A stretch of DNA of 9,174 bases, from positions 1 to 9,174 of the forward strand of contig VFKU01000636.1 of assembly GCA_009885415.1 (NCBI GenBank). The letters run 5' to 3'. Shown piece after piece: positions 1-4,806 of this stretch (position 1 is its first letter; each line of letters opens with the position of its first letter). The position numbers and the translations under genes were made by a program. A model generated the notes under the pieces. It did no database searches and had not been told where the DNA came from. It was given only the letters and a program-made list of their open reading frames with translations. The DNA is from Rhodothermota bacterium (GTDB lineage: Bacteria > Hydrogenedentota > Hydrogenedentia > Hydrogenedentales > GCA-2746185).

Positions 1-533
1 GTGCGGCACATGACGGTGGTGTAGGCGGCGCGGTCGGCGCCGGTCGTGAACCATTTGCGGCCGTTGATGACCCAGTGATCGCCTTCGAGATTGGCAGCGG
101 TGCGCAGTTGGGTCGGGTCGGAGCTGGCGACATCGGGCTCGGTCATCGCGAAGCTGGGATACACGTCGCCCTCGACGAGCGGACGCAGGTATTTATCGCG
201 CCAGGCGGGCGCGGCATAAAGATTAAGCATGATGGAGTCCTGGAGCGAGTGCGTGCCGAGGGCGACCATGGCGTATTCGGAGCGGCCGACGATTTCGTTG
301 ACGTAGACGTAATCAAGAAAGGGGAGACCCTGCCCGCCGATTTCTTTCGGATGCCCGAGCACCCACAGGCCCGCGCGCTTGGCTTCCGCGCCGAGCGTCT
401 TGATCCGCACCATCATCTCATCGCGAGTGCACTCGTCGAGCTCGGGCTCGATCGGATAGATTTTTTTCTCGATGAAGTCGAGGACGCGTTGGCGAAGGGG
501 TCGCACGTGATCGGGAGCGTCGTAGAGCGGCAT
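1..533 (-). CDS. Acyl-CoA dehydrogenase family protein, C-terminus beyond the left edge
   Basis: The 177 visible residues are the N-terminal and middle domains of an FAD-dependent acyl-CoA dehydrogenase, which desaturates an acyl-CoA thioester at the alpha-beta carbons in the cytoplasm. Seen: a helical N-terminal domain (about 5-110), the flavin-contacting stretch FAMTEPDVASSD (128-139), and the following beta-domain motif NGRKWFTTGA (157-166). The C-terminal four-helix domain with the catalytic base lies off the window, so substrate class cannot be judged; the length seen is a bit under half of a usual ~400-residue enzyme. I chose the ATG at 533 because GAGGA lies 7 bases upstream and the protein starts there as family members do; there is no earlier ATG before the terminator. 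The gene begins only about 27 bases after the T-rich tail of a strong terminator, so its transcription must come from read-through or an unrecognised short promoter. Family assignment is secure, specificity unknown. Confidence 0.93.
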   Translation of the reverse strand, partial: MPLYDAPDHVRPLRQRVLDFIEKKIYPIEPELDECTRDEMMVRIKTLGAEAKRAGLWVLGHPKEIGGQGLPFLDYVYVNEIVGRSEYAMVALGTHSLQDSIMLNLYAAPAWRDKYLRPLVEGDVYPSFAMTEPDVASSDPTQLRTAANLEGDHWVINGRKWFTTGADRAAYTTVMCR

Positions 534-559
534 GAGATCGTCCTCAGGGTCGTTGTGTA

Positions 560-607
560 CCAGAATAAAGAACCGCCCGGCCACGACGTGAAGCCGTGGC
601 CGGGCGG
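560..607 (-). terminator. Strong intrinsic terminator after the small lipoprotein gene
   Basis: A perfect 13-bp stem, CCGCCCGGCCACG (573-585) with its complement (595-607), encloses a 9-base loop. Read on the minus strand it is followed by the T-rich tail TTCTTTATTCTGG (572-560). It lies 46 bases beyond the lipoprotein stop codon and directly before the acyl-CoA dehydrogenase ribosome-binding site. Confidence 0.85.
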
Positions 608-653
608 TGCGTTGCGTTGCGTTCTGAAGCTTCAGGACAGAACGGTGACGAAA

Positions 654-782
654 TTACTTGGCTGCTTCCGCCGGCGCGGCGGCAGGAGCGGCGTCGGCAG
701 CCGGAGCTGCTTCTTCCTTCGGCGTGCAGCCGACGAGACCGATGGTGACCGCCAGCAAAAGCGCTGCAATGAGTGCCCGCAT
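654..782 (-). CDS. Small Ala/Pro-rich lipoprotein (42 aa)
   Basis: This 42-residue protein is shorter than most gene callers accept, but the signals around it are good. It opens MRALIAALLLAVTIGLVGC, a basic n-region, a hydrophobic core and a lipobox (LVGC) with the lipidated cysteine at residue 19. Mature protein would be only 24 residues: TPKEE followed by an Ala/Pro/Glu-rich tail ending in AEAAK. Upstream on the minus strand AGGGGAA stands about 7 bases from the ATG, a candidate promoter lies at 900-871, and a 13-bp terminator follows the stop. The combination of signal peptide, ribosome-binding site and terminator argues for a real, separately transcribed gene. The tail resembles short outer-membrane-anchored lipoproteins (entericidin- or Lpp-like in size, not in clear homology). 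Function is unknown; membrane anchoring is inferred from the lipobox. Confidence 0.75.
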   Translation of the reverse strand: MRALIAALLLAVTIGLVGCTPKEEAAPAADAAPAAAPAEAAK

Positions 783-870
783 GCTTCTTTCCCCTTTCGA
801 GTGTTCGTTCGAGTTTCGCCGTCGCGCCCTCCGGCGAAATTGCCGGATCAGGCAAAGGGCGTCTGAAGAG

Positions 871-900
871 ATTACCGCATATACAAATAGCGCGATTCAA
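871..900 (-). promoter_or_regulatory. Candidate sigma-70-like promoter for the small lipoprotein gene
   Basis: Minus strand: -35 TTGAAT (900-895), an 18-base spacer and -10 GGTAAT (876-871). Each box matches the consensus at four of six positions. It falls just after the selenoprotein stop codon and leaves a leader of about 80 bases before the lipoprotein ATG. Confidence 0.35.
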
Positions 901-912
901 GTCCGCAGACGA

Positions 913-1446
913 TCAGTTTGGCTGGCCGGCGATCATCCCGACGATCCGGGGGTAGGCCTCGTCGGCGAGTTGGCGAATCTCAGCCTCCGTCCGGTCCTGA
1001 ATCGGATGGGGGACAAAGACCCGCGCCGGGTCGAAGCCGAGCGCCTTGGACTGGGCCTCGGCGGCGTCGATAAACTCGGTTGAAGCGATGAAACCCGCCG
1101 GAATCCCCCGTTCTTCAAGGTCTGCGGTGTCGTGCACACTGCACGACGTGCAGCTCCCTCAGTCGGCCAGGGCCTCGATGGCCAGCGTGCACTGCGAGGT
1201 GATCAGTTGCTTGAGGTCCACCGGAGCCACCCGGGTAAATGTCGGCTTTGCATAACGTTTTACCTCGGCACCGTCCTCGCGGAGTTTCTCCTCGATGCGG
1301 TCGAGGAAGTACGACCCTCCCCATTTGGAGATGTCGAGCAGGCCGACCGTCTGCCCCTTGAGCGAGGCGGGACGCGGACGCCGTTCGCGGCGCGCGGGGG
1401 TGGCTTCGTGGGTGGGATCGAGCAGTCTGCGCATCGGAGTGTTCAT
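913..1446 (-). CDS. UGSC-family selenoprotein with in-frame TGA read as selenocysteine
   Basis: Two adjacent same-frame ORFs (1446-1162 and 1158-913) are joined by one TGA at 1161-1159. Reading it as selenocysteine gives a continuous 177-residue protein with the motif U96-G-S-C99-T-S-C102. This is the eponymous motif of the UGSC (seleno)protein family, whose members carry Sec or Cys at this place. Residues 1-95 hold the typical start (MRRLLDPTHE) and a GLLDIS strand; after Sec, the conserved block VHDTADLEERGIPAGF and FDPARVFVPHPIQDRT follow without a break. Conservation on both sides of the TGA argues against decay. Start: ATG 1446 has GAGG 7 bases upstream and a promoter fitted to it; the ORF is open further to 1554 but those codons are not family-like and run into an IS end. 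The family has no proven reaction; a thiol/selenol redox role is an inference from U-x2-C-x2-C. It is the first gene of the minus-strand group and needs SelA/B/C/D elsewhere in the genome. Confidence 0.88.
1129..1147 (-). promoter_or_regulatory. Candidate bacterial SECIS hairpin downstream of the Sec codon
   Basis: On the minus strand GTCGTGCA (1147-1140) pairs with TGCACGAC (1136-1129) over 8 bp, leaving a GTG loop; with the innermost pair open the loop is AGTGT. The loop starts about 18-19 bases after the TGA (1161-1159), within the spacing seen for bacterial SECIS elements, and shows exposed G and U. A competing hairpin, CTGCAC/GTGCAG (1154-1149 with 1145-1140), overlaps it but places its loop only 11 bases after the TGA. 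Confidence 0.55.
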
Positions 1447-1464
1447 GGCGTCGCCTCGCTCTCT

Positions 1465-1493
1465 ATTGAATCGGAATTGGCCGGGAATGTCAA
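1465..1493 (-). promoter_or_regulatory. Promoter of the UGSC selenoprotein gene
   Basis: Minus strand: a perfect -35 TTGACA (1493-1488), a 17-base spacer, and -10 TTCAAT (1470-1465, four of six). The predicted start of transcription is near 1458, only about a dozen bases before the ATG at 1446, so the leader would hold little more than the GAGG ribosome-binding site. Confidence 0.55.
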
Positions 1494-1544
1494 CGTGGTG
1501 TGCCGGATGAGGTGATCGACAATCGATTCCATCTGTGCAGGGGG

Positions 1545-1578
1545 GCGAATTCATATGATAAGTGCAACGGGTTGATCG
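1545..1578 (+). repeat. Left terminal inverted repeat of the IS30-like element
   Basis: Compared with the reverse complement of 2018-2050, the outer block GCGAATTCA matches at 8 of 9 positions and the inner block GTGCAACG (1562-1569) at all 8; ATCG (1575-1578) also aligns after a one-base gap. Between the blocks lie 8 mostly unmatched bases. Confidence 0.7.
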
Positions 1579-1660
1579 TAGTAAGTAGAAGCGGCCATTG
1601 CGTGGCTTCCCGGTAGGATGAGGTTTGCGAAATCCAACCCTACCCAGGAGAGCACACGCA

Positions 1661-2044
1661 ATGACCTACACCCATCTTAGCCGATCGGAGCGAGTCGTGA
1701 TTGCCAACATGAGCGAGCGGGGGCGTTCGCGCAGGGAAGTGGCCCGCGCGCTGGGGCGCAGTGCGGCCACTATCAGTCGCGAGTTGCGGCGCAATCGCAA
1801 GCCCAAGGATTCCTACGATCCCTTCTTGGCCAATTGGCAAGCCACCGAGCGCCGGCGGTGGTCACGGCCCAAGTCCAAACGAGGGAATGCACCCCTCATG
1901 CGCTACGTCGAAGAGCGTTTGCACGATCGCTGGTCGCCCGAACAGATTGCCGGACGCCTGCGTCATCACGTGGCGCCGCGCACTGCGCGCCGCTGGATCT
2001 CACACGAGGCCGTAAAGCGATACCGCGTTGCACCTCAAGGTTGA
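1661..2044 (+). pseudogene. IS30-family transposase, truncated to the DNA-binding region
   Basis: This 127-residue ORF is the N-terminal part of an IS30-type transposase. The helix-turn-helix region, MTYTHLSRSERVVIANMSER and on to SAATISRELRRN (about 1-46), is intact and normally binds the element's inverted repeats. A second conserved segment, RWSPEQIAGRL (90-100), leads into the usual ISHEA (113-117). There the family would continue into the DDE strand-transfer domain, but the frame jumps to VKRYRVAPQG and stops inside the right terminal repeat. The protein therefore cannot catalyse transposition. The start at 1661 has AGGAG about 10 bases upstream; an open frame extends to 1625 but lacks family residues. 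If still made, the fragment could bind the ends and act as a repressor; that is inference. No other inactivating change is visible. Confidence 0.85.
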
Positions 2045-2050
2045 ATCCGC
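2018..2050 (-). repeat. Right terminal inverted repeat of the IS30-like element
   Basis: CGTTGCAC (2026-2033) and TGAATCCGC (2042-2050) are the complements of the two conserved blocks of the left end. The transposase stop codon (TGA at 2042-2044) lies inside this repeat. Confidence 0.7.
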
Positions 2051-2131
2051 AGCTTCCACTCTAAGCACTCCTGTACATGCTGCCGCCGCTTGTATTAGGG
2101 TTATCTCCGGAATTCATCGAGGGTCCACACC

Positions 2132-3811
2132 ATGGCAGACAAAATCTATGACGCGATCGTGGTCGGCTCCGGCGCGACCGGCGGCTGGGCGGCCAAGGAA
2201 CTGTGCGAAGCGGGCATGGAGGTCGCCCTGCTCGAGGCCGGCGGTAAACTCGATCCCGACAAGGACTACTCCGAGCACACGCGGCCTTGGGACATGAAAT
2301 ACCGCAACAAGCAGGCCGAGCCAGCGCTCGAAGTGCGACGCCCGATCGGTGCGCGCTGCTACGCCTGCGAAGAAACGAACGCGCATTTCTTCGTCGACGA
2401 AGTCGACAACCCATGGACCACGCCGCCCGGCAAACCCTTCTGGTGGGTCCGCGGCCGCCACGTCGGCGGGCGCACGATCATGTGGGGCCGCCAGAGCTAC
2501 CGCCTCAGCGATTACGACTTCAAGGCCGCCAGCACCGACGGTCACGGCGAAGACTGGCCGATCTCCTACGACGAAATCGCGCCCTACTACGACACCGTCG
2601 AGCGCTGGATCGGGGTGAGCGGCGCGAAAGAAGGCTTCGATCAACTGCCCGACGGCCAGTTCCTCCCGCCGATGGCCTTCACCTGCGGCGAAGAAATCAT
2701 GAAGAAGGCCGTCAACGCCATGGGCCGCGGCTTCACCATCGGCCGCTGCGCCGTCCTCACGCAGGACCACCGCGGCCGCGCCGCCTGCCACTATTGCGGC
2801 CCCTGCCATCGCGGCTGCTCGACGAATTCCTATTTCACCGCTCCCGGCAGCACGTTGCCCGCGGCGGAGAAAACCGGCAAGATGACGCTCATCACCAACG
2901 CGGTCGTCCGCCACGTGACCACGAACGACAAAGGCCTCGCCGACGGCGTCTTCTATTTCGACTCGCCCACCAAGGAAAGCCGCGAGATCAAAGCAAAGAT
3001 CGTTGTCCTTTGCGCGTCCTCGCTCGAATCGACCCGCATCCTTTTCAATTCCGCCAACGGCCAGCACCCCGCCGGCCTCGGCAACTCGAGCGGGGTCCTG
3101 GGCCATTACCTGATGGATCACATGTACGCCATCGGCGCCTTCGGCACGTTCCCCGGCCTCGGCCGCAAACCCGAAGTCGCCAACCGCCCCAACGGCATCT
3201 ACATCCCCCGCTTCCGGAATCTTCACGGCGACAAGCAGGAAAAATTCATCCGCGGCTACGGCTACCAGGGCGGCGAAAACGCCACGGTCTGGGAGCACGC
3301 CTACGCGATGAAAGGTTTCGGCGCAGAATTCAAAGACGCCGTGCGCGAGGGAAACGCCTCGCGCGCCACCCTGCTCGGCTTCGGCGAGATGCTCCCGCGA
3401 TGGGAAAACCAGGTGACGCTCGACAAGGAAAAAGTCGACGCCTGGGGCATCCCGGTGCTACACATCGACTGTGCGCACGGCGACAACGAAAAGGCGATGG
3501 CCAAGGACATTGTGGAACAGGCCGCCGTGATGCTCAAGGCCGCCGGCGCCGAAAACGTCACAACGTCGACCGTCCCCGCGCCGCCCGGCTTCGGCATCCA
3601 CGAATGCGGCACCGCGCGCATGGGCACCGATCCCAAAAAATCCGTGCTGAACAAGTGGAACCAGGCGCACGACGTGAAAAATCTCTTCGTGCTCGACGGC
3701 AGCGCCTTTCCCTCGATCGCCTGCCAGAACCCGACGCTGACCATGATGGCGCTCACCGTCCGCGCCTGCGAATACATGGTCGCCGAACACAAACACGGCA
3801 ACTTCGCCTAA
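2132..3811 (+). CDS. GMC-type FAD dehydrogenase large subunit with Cys-cluster motif
   Basis: A 559-residue flavoprotein of the glucose-methanol-choline family, probably oxidising a sugar, sugar acid or alcohol in the periplasm. Seen: dinucleotide-binding GSGATGG (12-18) ending at ribose-binding E35; the FAD motif GGRTIMWGRQSYR (about 113-125); the cysteine motif C219-x2-C222-x2-C225-x3-C229; and the C-terminal active-site pair H490 (HECGTARMG) and N533 (QNPTLTMMAL). The C219-x5-C225-x3-C229 spacing is that of the 3Fe-4S ligands I recall for Burkholderia FAD-glucose dehydrogenase. No signal peptide is present; the next gene supplies a Tat signal, so co-export as a folded complex is likely. 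The ATG at 2132 has GAGGG about 8 bases upstream and starts directly at the Rossmann strand. Substrate cannot be told from sequence. No cytochrome c subunit, the usual electron acceptor of three-subunit relatives, is adjacent. I see no convincing promoter in 2051-2131. Confidence 0.93.
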   Translation: MADKIYDAIVVGSGATGGWAAKELCEAGMEVALLEAGGKLDPDKDYSEHTRPWDMKYRNKQAEPALEVRRPIGARCYACEETNAHFFVDEVDNPWTTPPGKPFWWVRGRHVGGRTIMWGRQSYRLSDYDFKAASTDGHGEDWPISYDEIAPYYDTVERWIGVSGAKEGFDQLPDGQFLPPMAFTCGEEIMKKAVNAMGRGFTIGRCAVLTQDHRGRAACHYCGPCHRGCSTNSYFTAPGSTLPAAEKTGKMTLITNAVVRHVTTNDKGLADGVFYFDSPTKESREIKAKIVVLCASSLESTRILFNSANGQHPAGLGNSSGVLGHYLMDHMYAIGAFGTFPGLGRKPEVANRPNGIYIPRFRNLHGDKQEKFIRGYGYQGGENATVWEHAYAMKGFGAEFKDAVREGNASRATLLGFGEMLPRWENQVTLDKEKVDAWGIPVLHIDCAHGDNEKAMAKDIVEQAAVMLKAAGAENVTTSTVPAPPGFGIHECGTARMGTDPKKSVLNKWNQAHDVKNLFVLDGSAFPSIACQNPTLTMMALTVRACEYMVAEHKHGNFA

Positions 3812-3826
3812 TCCAGGAGACCGACG

Positions 3827-4414
3827 ATGGACCACGAACTCTCACGCCGCAACCTGCTGAAGCTGACGGCCGGCGCCGCCACCGCGCTCGCCGGATCGAA
3901 GTGGGTCTTCCGCGCCACTGGCGACGGACGAATCGTCAAAGCGCAGACCAGCGCCGCCTCTGTATGGAAACCGGCCTTCTTCAGCGAGGCCGAAGCGCAG
4001 CAGCTCGCCGCCGTCTGCGACACCATCATCCCGCGGACTAACACACCCGGCGCGCGCGACGCCCGCGTCCACGAATATATAGATGTTGCCATGACCGTCG
4101 AATCGGAATCGATCCAGAAACGGTTCCGCGACGGCCTCTCCTGGCTTGAGGACCATTGCAAGAAGGAAACAAAGAAAAGCCTCGCAGACGCCAGCGCCGA
4201 GGACCTCACGAAACTTCTCGAAGCGATCAGCGACAAGAACGAAAAAATTCCAGACGGTCTCAAACCCGGCGCGTCGTTCTTCGGCGACGTGAAAACGCGC
4301 ACTCTTTTCGGCTTCTACACTTCACGCGAAGGTTGGGTGGAAGACCTCGGCCGGTCGGAGCACGTTGGCATGGAGAAATGGATCGGCTGCCCCCACCCCA
4401 GCGGCAACCACTAA
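3827..4414 (+). CDS. Gluconate 2-dehydrogenase subunit 3-like small subunit with Tat signal
   Basis: This 195-residue protein is the small partner of the preceding GMC dehydrogenase. It begins with a twin-arginine signal, SRRNLLK (6-12), followed by an Ala/Gly-rich hydrophobic stretch to about residue 24. The mature part carries the family block around FFSEAEAQQLAAVCDTIIPR (51-70), then TNTPGA and an HEYIDV helix, as in subunit 3 of gluconate dehydrogenase and the gamma subunit of FAD-glucose dehydrogenase. In those enzymes the small subunit is needed for folding and for carrying the signal-less large subunit through Tat. The gene lies 15 bases after its partner, with AGGAGA 6 bases before the ATG, so the two are surely co-transcribed. 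The role in export is inferred from the family and from the missing signal on the large subunit. Confidence 0.9.
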   Translation: MDHELSRRNLLKLTAGAATALAGSKWVFRATGDGRIVKAQTSAASVWKPAFFSEAEAQQLAAVCDTIIPRTNTPGARDARVHEYIDVAMTVESESIQKRFRDGLSWLEDHCKKETKKSLADASAEDLTKLLEAISDKNEKIPDGLKPGASFFGDVKTRTLFGFYTSREGWVEDLGRSEHVGMEKWIGCPHPSGNH

Positions 4415-4442
4415 CTTAATTCTTTTCGAGAAAAGAATTAAG
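4415..4442. terminator. AT-rich perfect hairpin right after the dehydrogenase operon
   Basis: A 12-bp perfect stem, CTTAATTCTTTT (4415-4426) with its complement (4431-4442), closes a CGAG tetraloop and begins at the base after the stop codon of the small subunit. The stem itself carries T-runs but no separate T tail follows on the plus strand, so it may be a weak terminator or a 3'-end stabilising hairpin. It separates convergent genes. Confidence 0.45.
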
Positions 4443-4493
4443 CAAAGAAAAGCCGATAGAAGGCAGGGGACGAGAATTCGAAAATTGCGTTGG

Positions 4494-4530
4494 GGTCCCT
4501 CTGCGTCCTCTGCGGTGAAATCGCTTTCAC
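4494..4530. repeat. Possible dispersed intergenic repeat with small hairpin
   Basis: On the minus strand this holds TTTCACCGCAGAGGACGCAG and continues GAGGG, with CGCAGAGG-like units in imperfect tandem. The adjoining GTGAAA/TTTCAC (4515-4520, 4525-4530) forms a 6-bp stem over TCGC and overlaps the stop of the 65-residue gene. I recall very similar CCGCAGAG...CGCAGAG motifs scattered between genes in several environmental bacteria. Only one copy is present in this window. Confidence 0.4.
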
Positions 4531-4724
4531 TCGCCTTCCGTGCTTACGATGATCTTCTTGGCGAGTTTCGTAATCTTCTCGCGGAATTGATCAAATTCGT
4601 CCTGGCTAAGCCGGCCGCTTTCTTGCCCGTGGATGCAGAAATCGAGACCGCGATTCACGTCGCGAAGCTCCTTCTTCACCGCCCGCAACCACAGCAACGC
4701 CTGCGTGTCCGCTGGAGTCTTCAT
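4527..4724 (-). CDS. Small hypothetical helical protein (65 aa)
   Basis: I do not recognise this 65-residue protein. It is hydrophilic and looks all-helical: a first helix with LLWLRAVKKELRDVNRGL (about 10-27), a FCIHGQESGR turn, and a charged second helix SQDEFDQFREKITKLAKKII (about 40-59). No signal peptide, membrane span or metal motif is present, so it is probably cytosolic, perhaps a helical hairpin that dimerises. The ATG at 4724 is preferred over the in-frame TTG at 4739 because GGAGG stands 8 bases before it and would be coding if the TTG were used. It lies 82 bases downstream of the DUF418 gene on the same strand, but an intrinsic terminator ends just before its ribosome-binding site. 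Function unknown. Confidence 0.65.
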   Translation of the reverse strand: MKTPADTQALLWLRAVKKELRDVNRGLDFCIHGQESGRLSQDEFDQFREKITKLAKKIIVSTEGE

Positions 4725-4737
4725 GGCCCCTGCCTCC

Positions 4738-4759
4738 AAAAAACCGATCGAGCCGATCG
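4738..4759 (-). terminator. Intrinsic terminator after the DUF418 gene
   Basis: Minus strand: CGATCG, loop GCT, CGATCG (4759-4745), then G and six T residues (4743-4738). It lies about 47 bases after the DUF418 stop codon. The T-run abuts the GGAGG ribosome-binding site of the 65-residue gene, so a conditional (attenuator-like) role is possible. Confidence 0.65.
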
Positions 4760-4806
4760 CGTTTCTACCACCATAATAACACAGCTTGGCGGCCCCACCG
4801 GGTCGA

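Larger units (their letters stand above)
1545..2050 (+). mobile_element. Internally deleted IS30-family element with both ends
   Basis: A roughly 506-bp element is bounded by imperfect inverted repeats (1545-1578 and 2018-2050). It holds the start and DNA-binding region of an IS30-type transposase but no catalytic domain. Full IS30-family elements are about 1-1.2 kb with one ORF of about 320-350 codons, so roughly half to two thirds of the interior is missing. The ORF reads through the junction and ends inside the right repeat, as if the original transposase C-terminus was kept. No clear target duplication is seen in the flanks (GGG before, AGC after). It could be mobilised only by a transposase supplied in trans. 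Boundaries are inferred from where repeat similarity stops. Confidence 0.75.

Noticed and set aside
608..623. Three tandem copies of a GCGTT-like 5-mer near the lipoprotein terminator
   Set aside because: Too short to distinguish from chance in GC-rich DNA; no associated signal.
75..866. 263-codon plus-strand open frame over the acyl-CoA dehydrogenase and lipoprotein region
   Set aside because: It passes through a 13-bp terminator hairpin and lies opposite a clear acyl-CoA dehydrogenase; no recognisable motif.
1159..1161. TGA as a nonsense mutation that killed the UGSC gene
   Set aside because: It lies exactly at the Sec position of the family motif, both flanks are conserved, and promoter, start and hairpin are intact.
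1447..1554. N-terminal extension of the selenoprotein to the codon at 1554
   Set aside because: The extra residues are not family-like, cover the promoter and run into the IS inverted repeat; the start at 1446 has its own ribosome-binding site.
1599..1650. GGTAGG...CCTACC hairpin upstream of the truncated transposase as a riboswitch
   Set aside because: The stem is short and interrupted; it fits a structural element inside an IS left end better than any known riboswitch.
2114..3298. 394-codon minus-strand open frame opposite the GMC dehydrogenase
   Set aside because: It is Ala/Val/Asp-rich antisense read-out of a GC-rich gene, with no domain or ribosome-binding site; the plus strand has the full set of GMC motifs.
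2287..4041. 584-codon plus-strand open frame spanning two genes
   Set aside because: Arg/Pro/His-rich composition typical of a wrong frame; it crosses the boundary of two well-supported genes.
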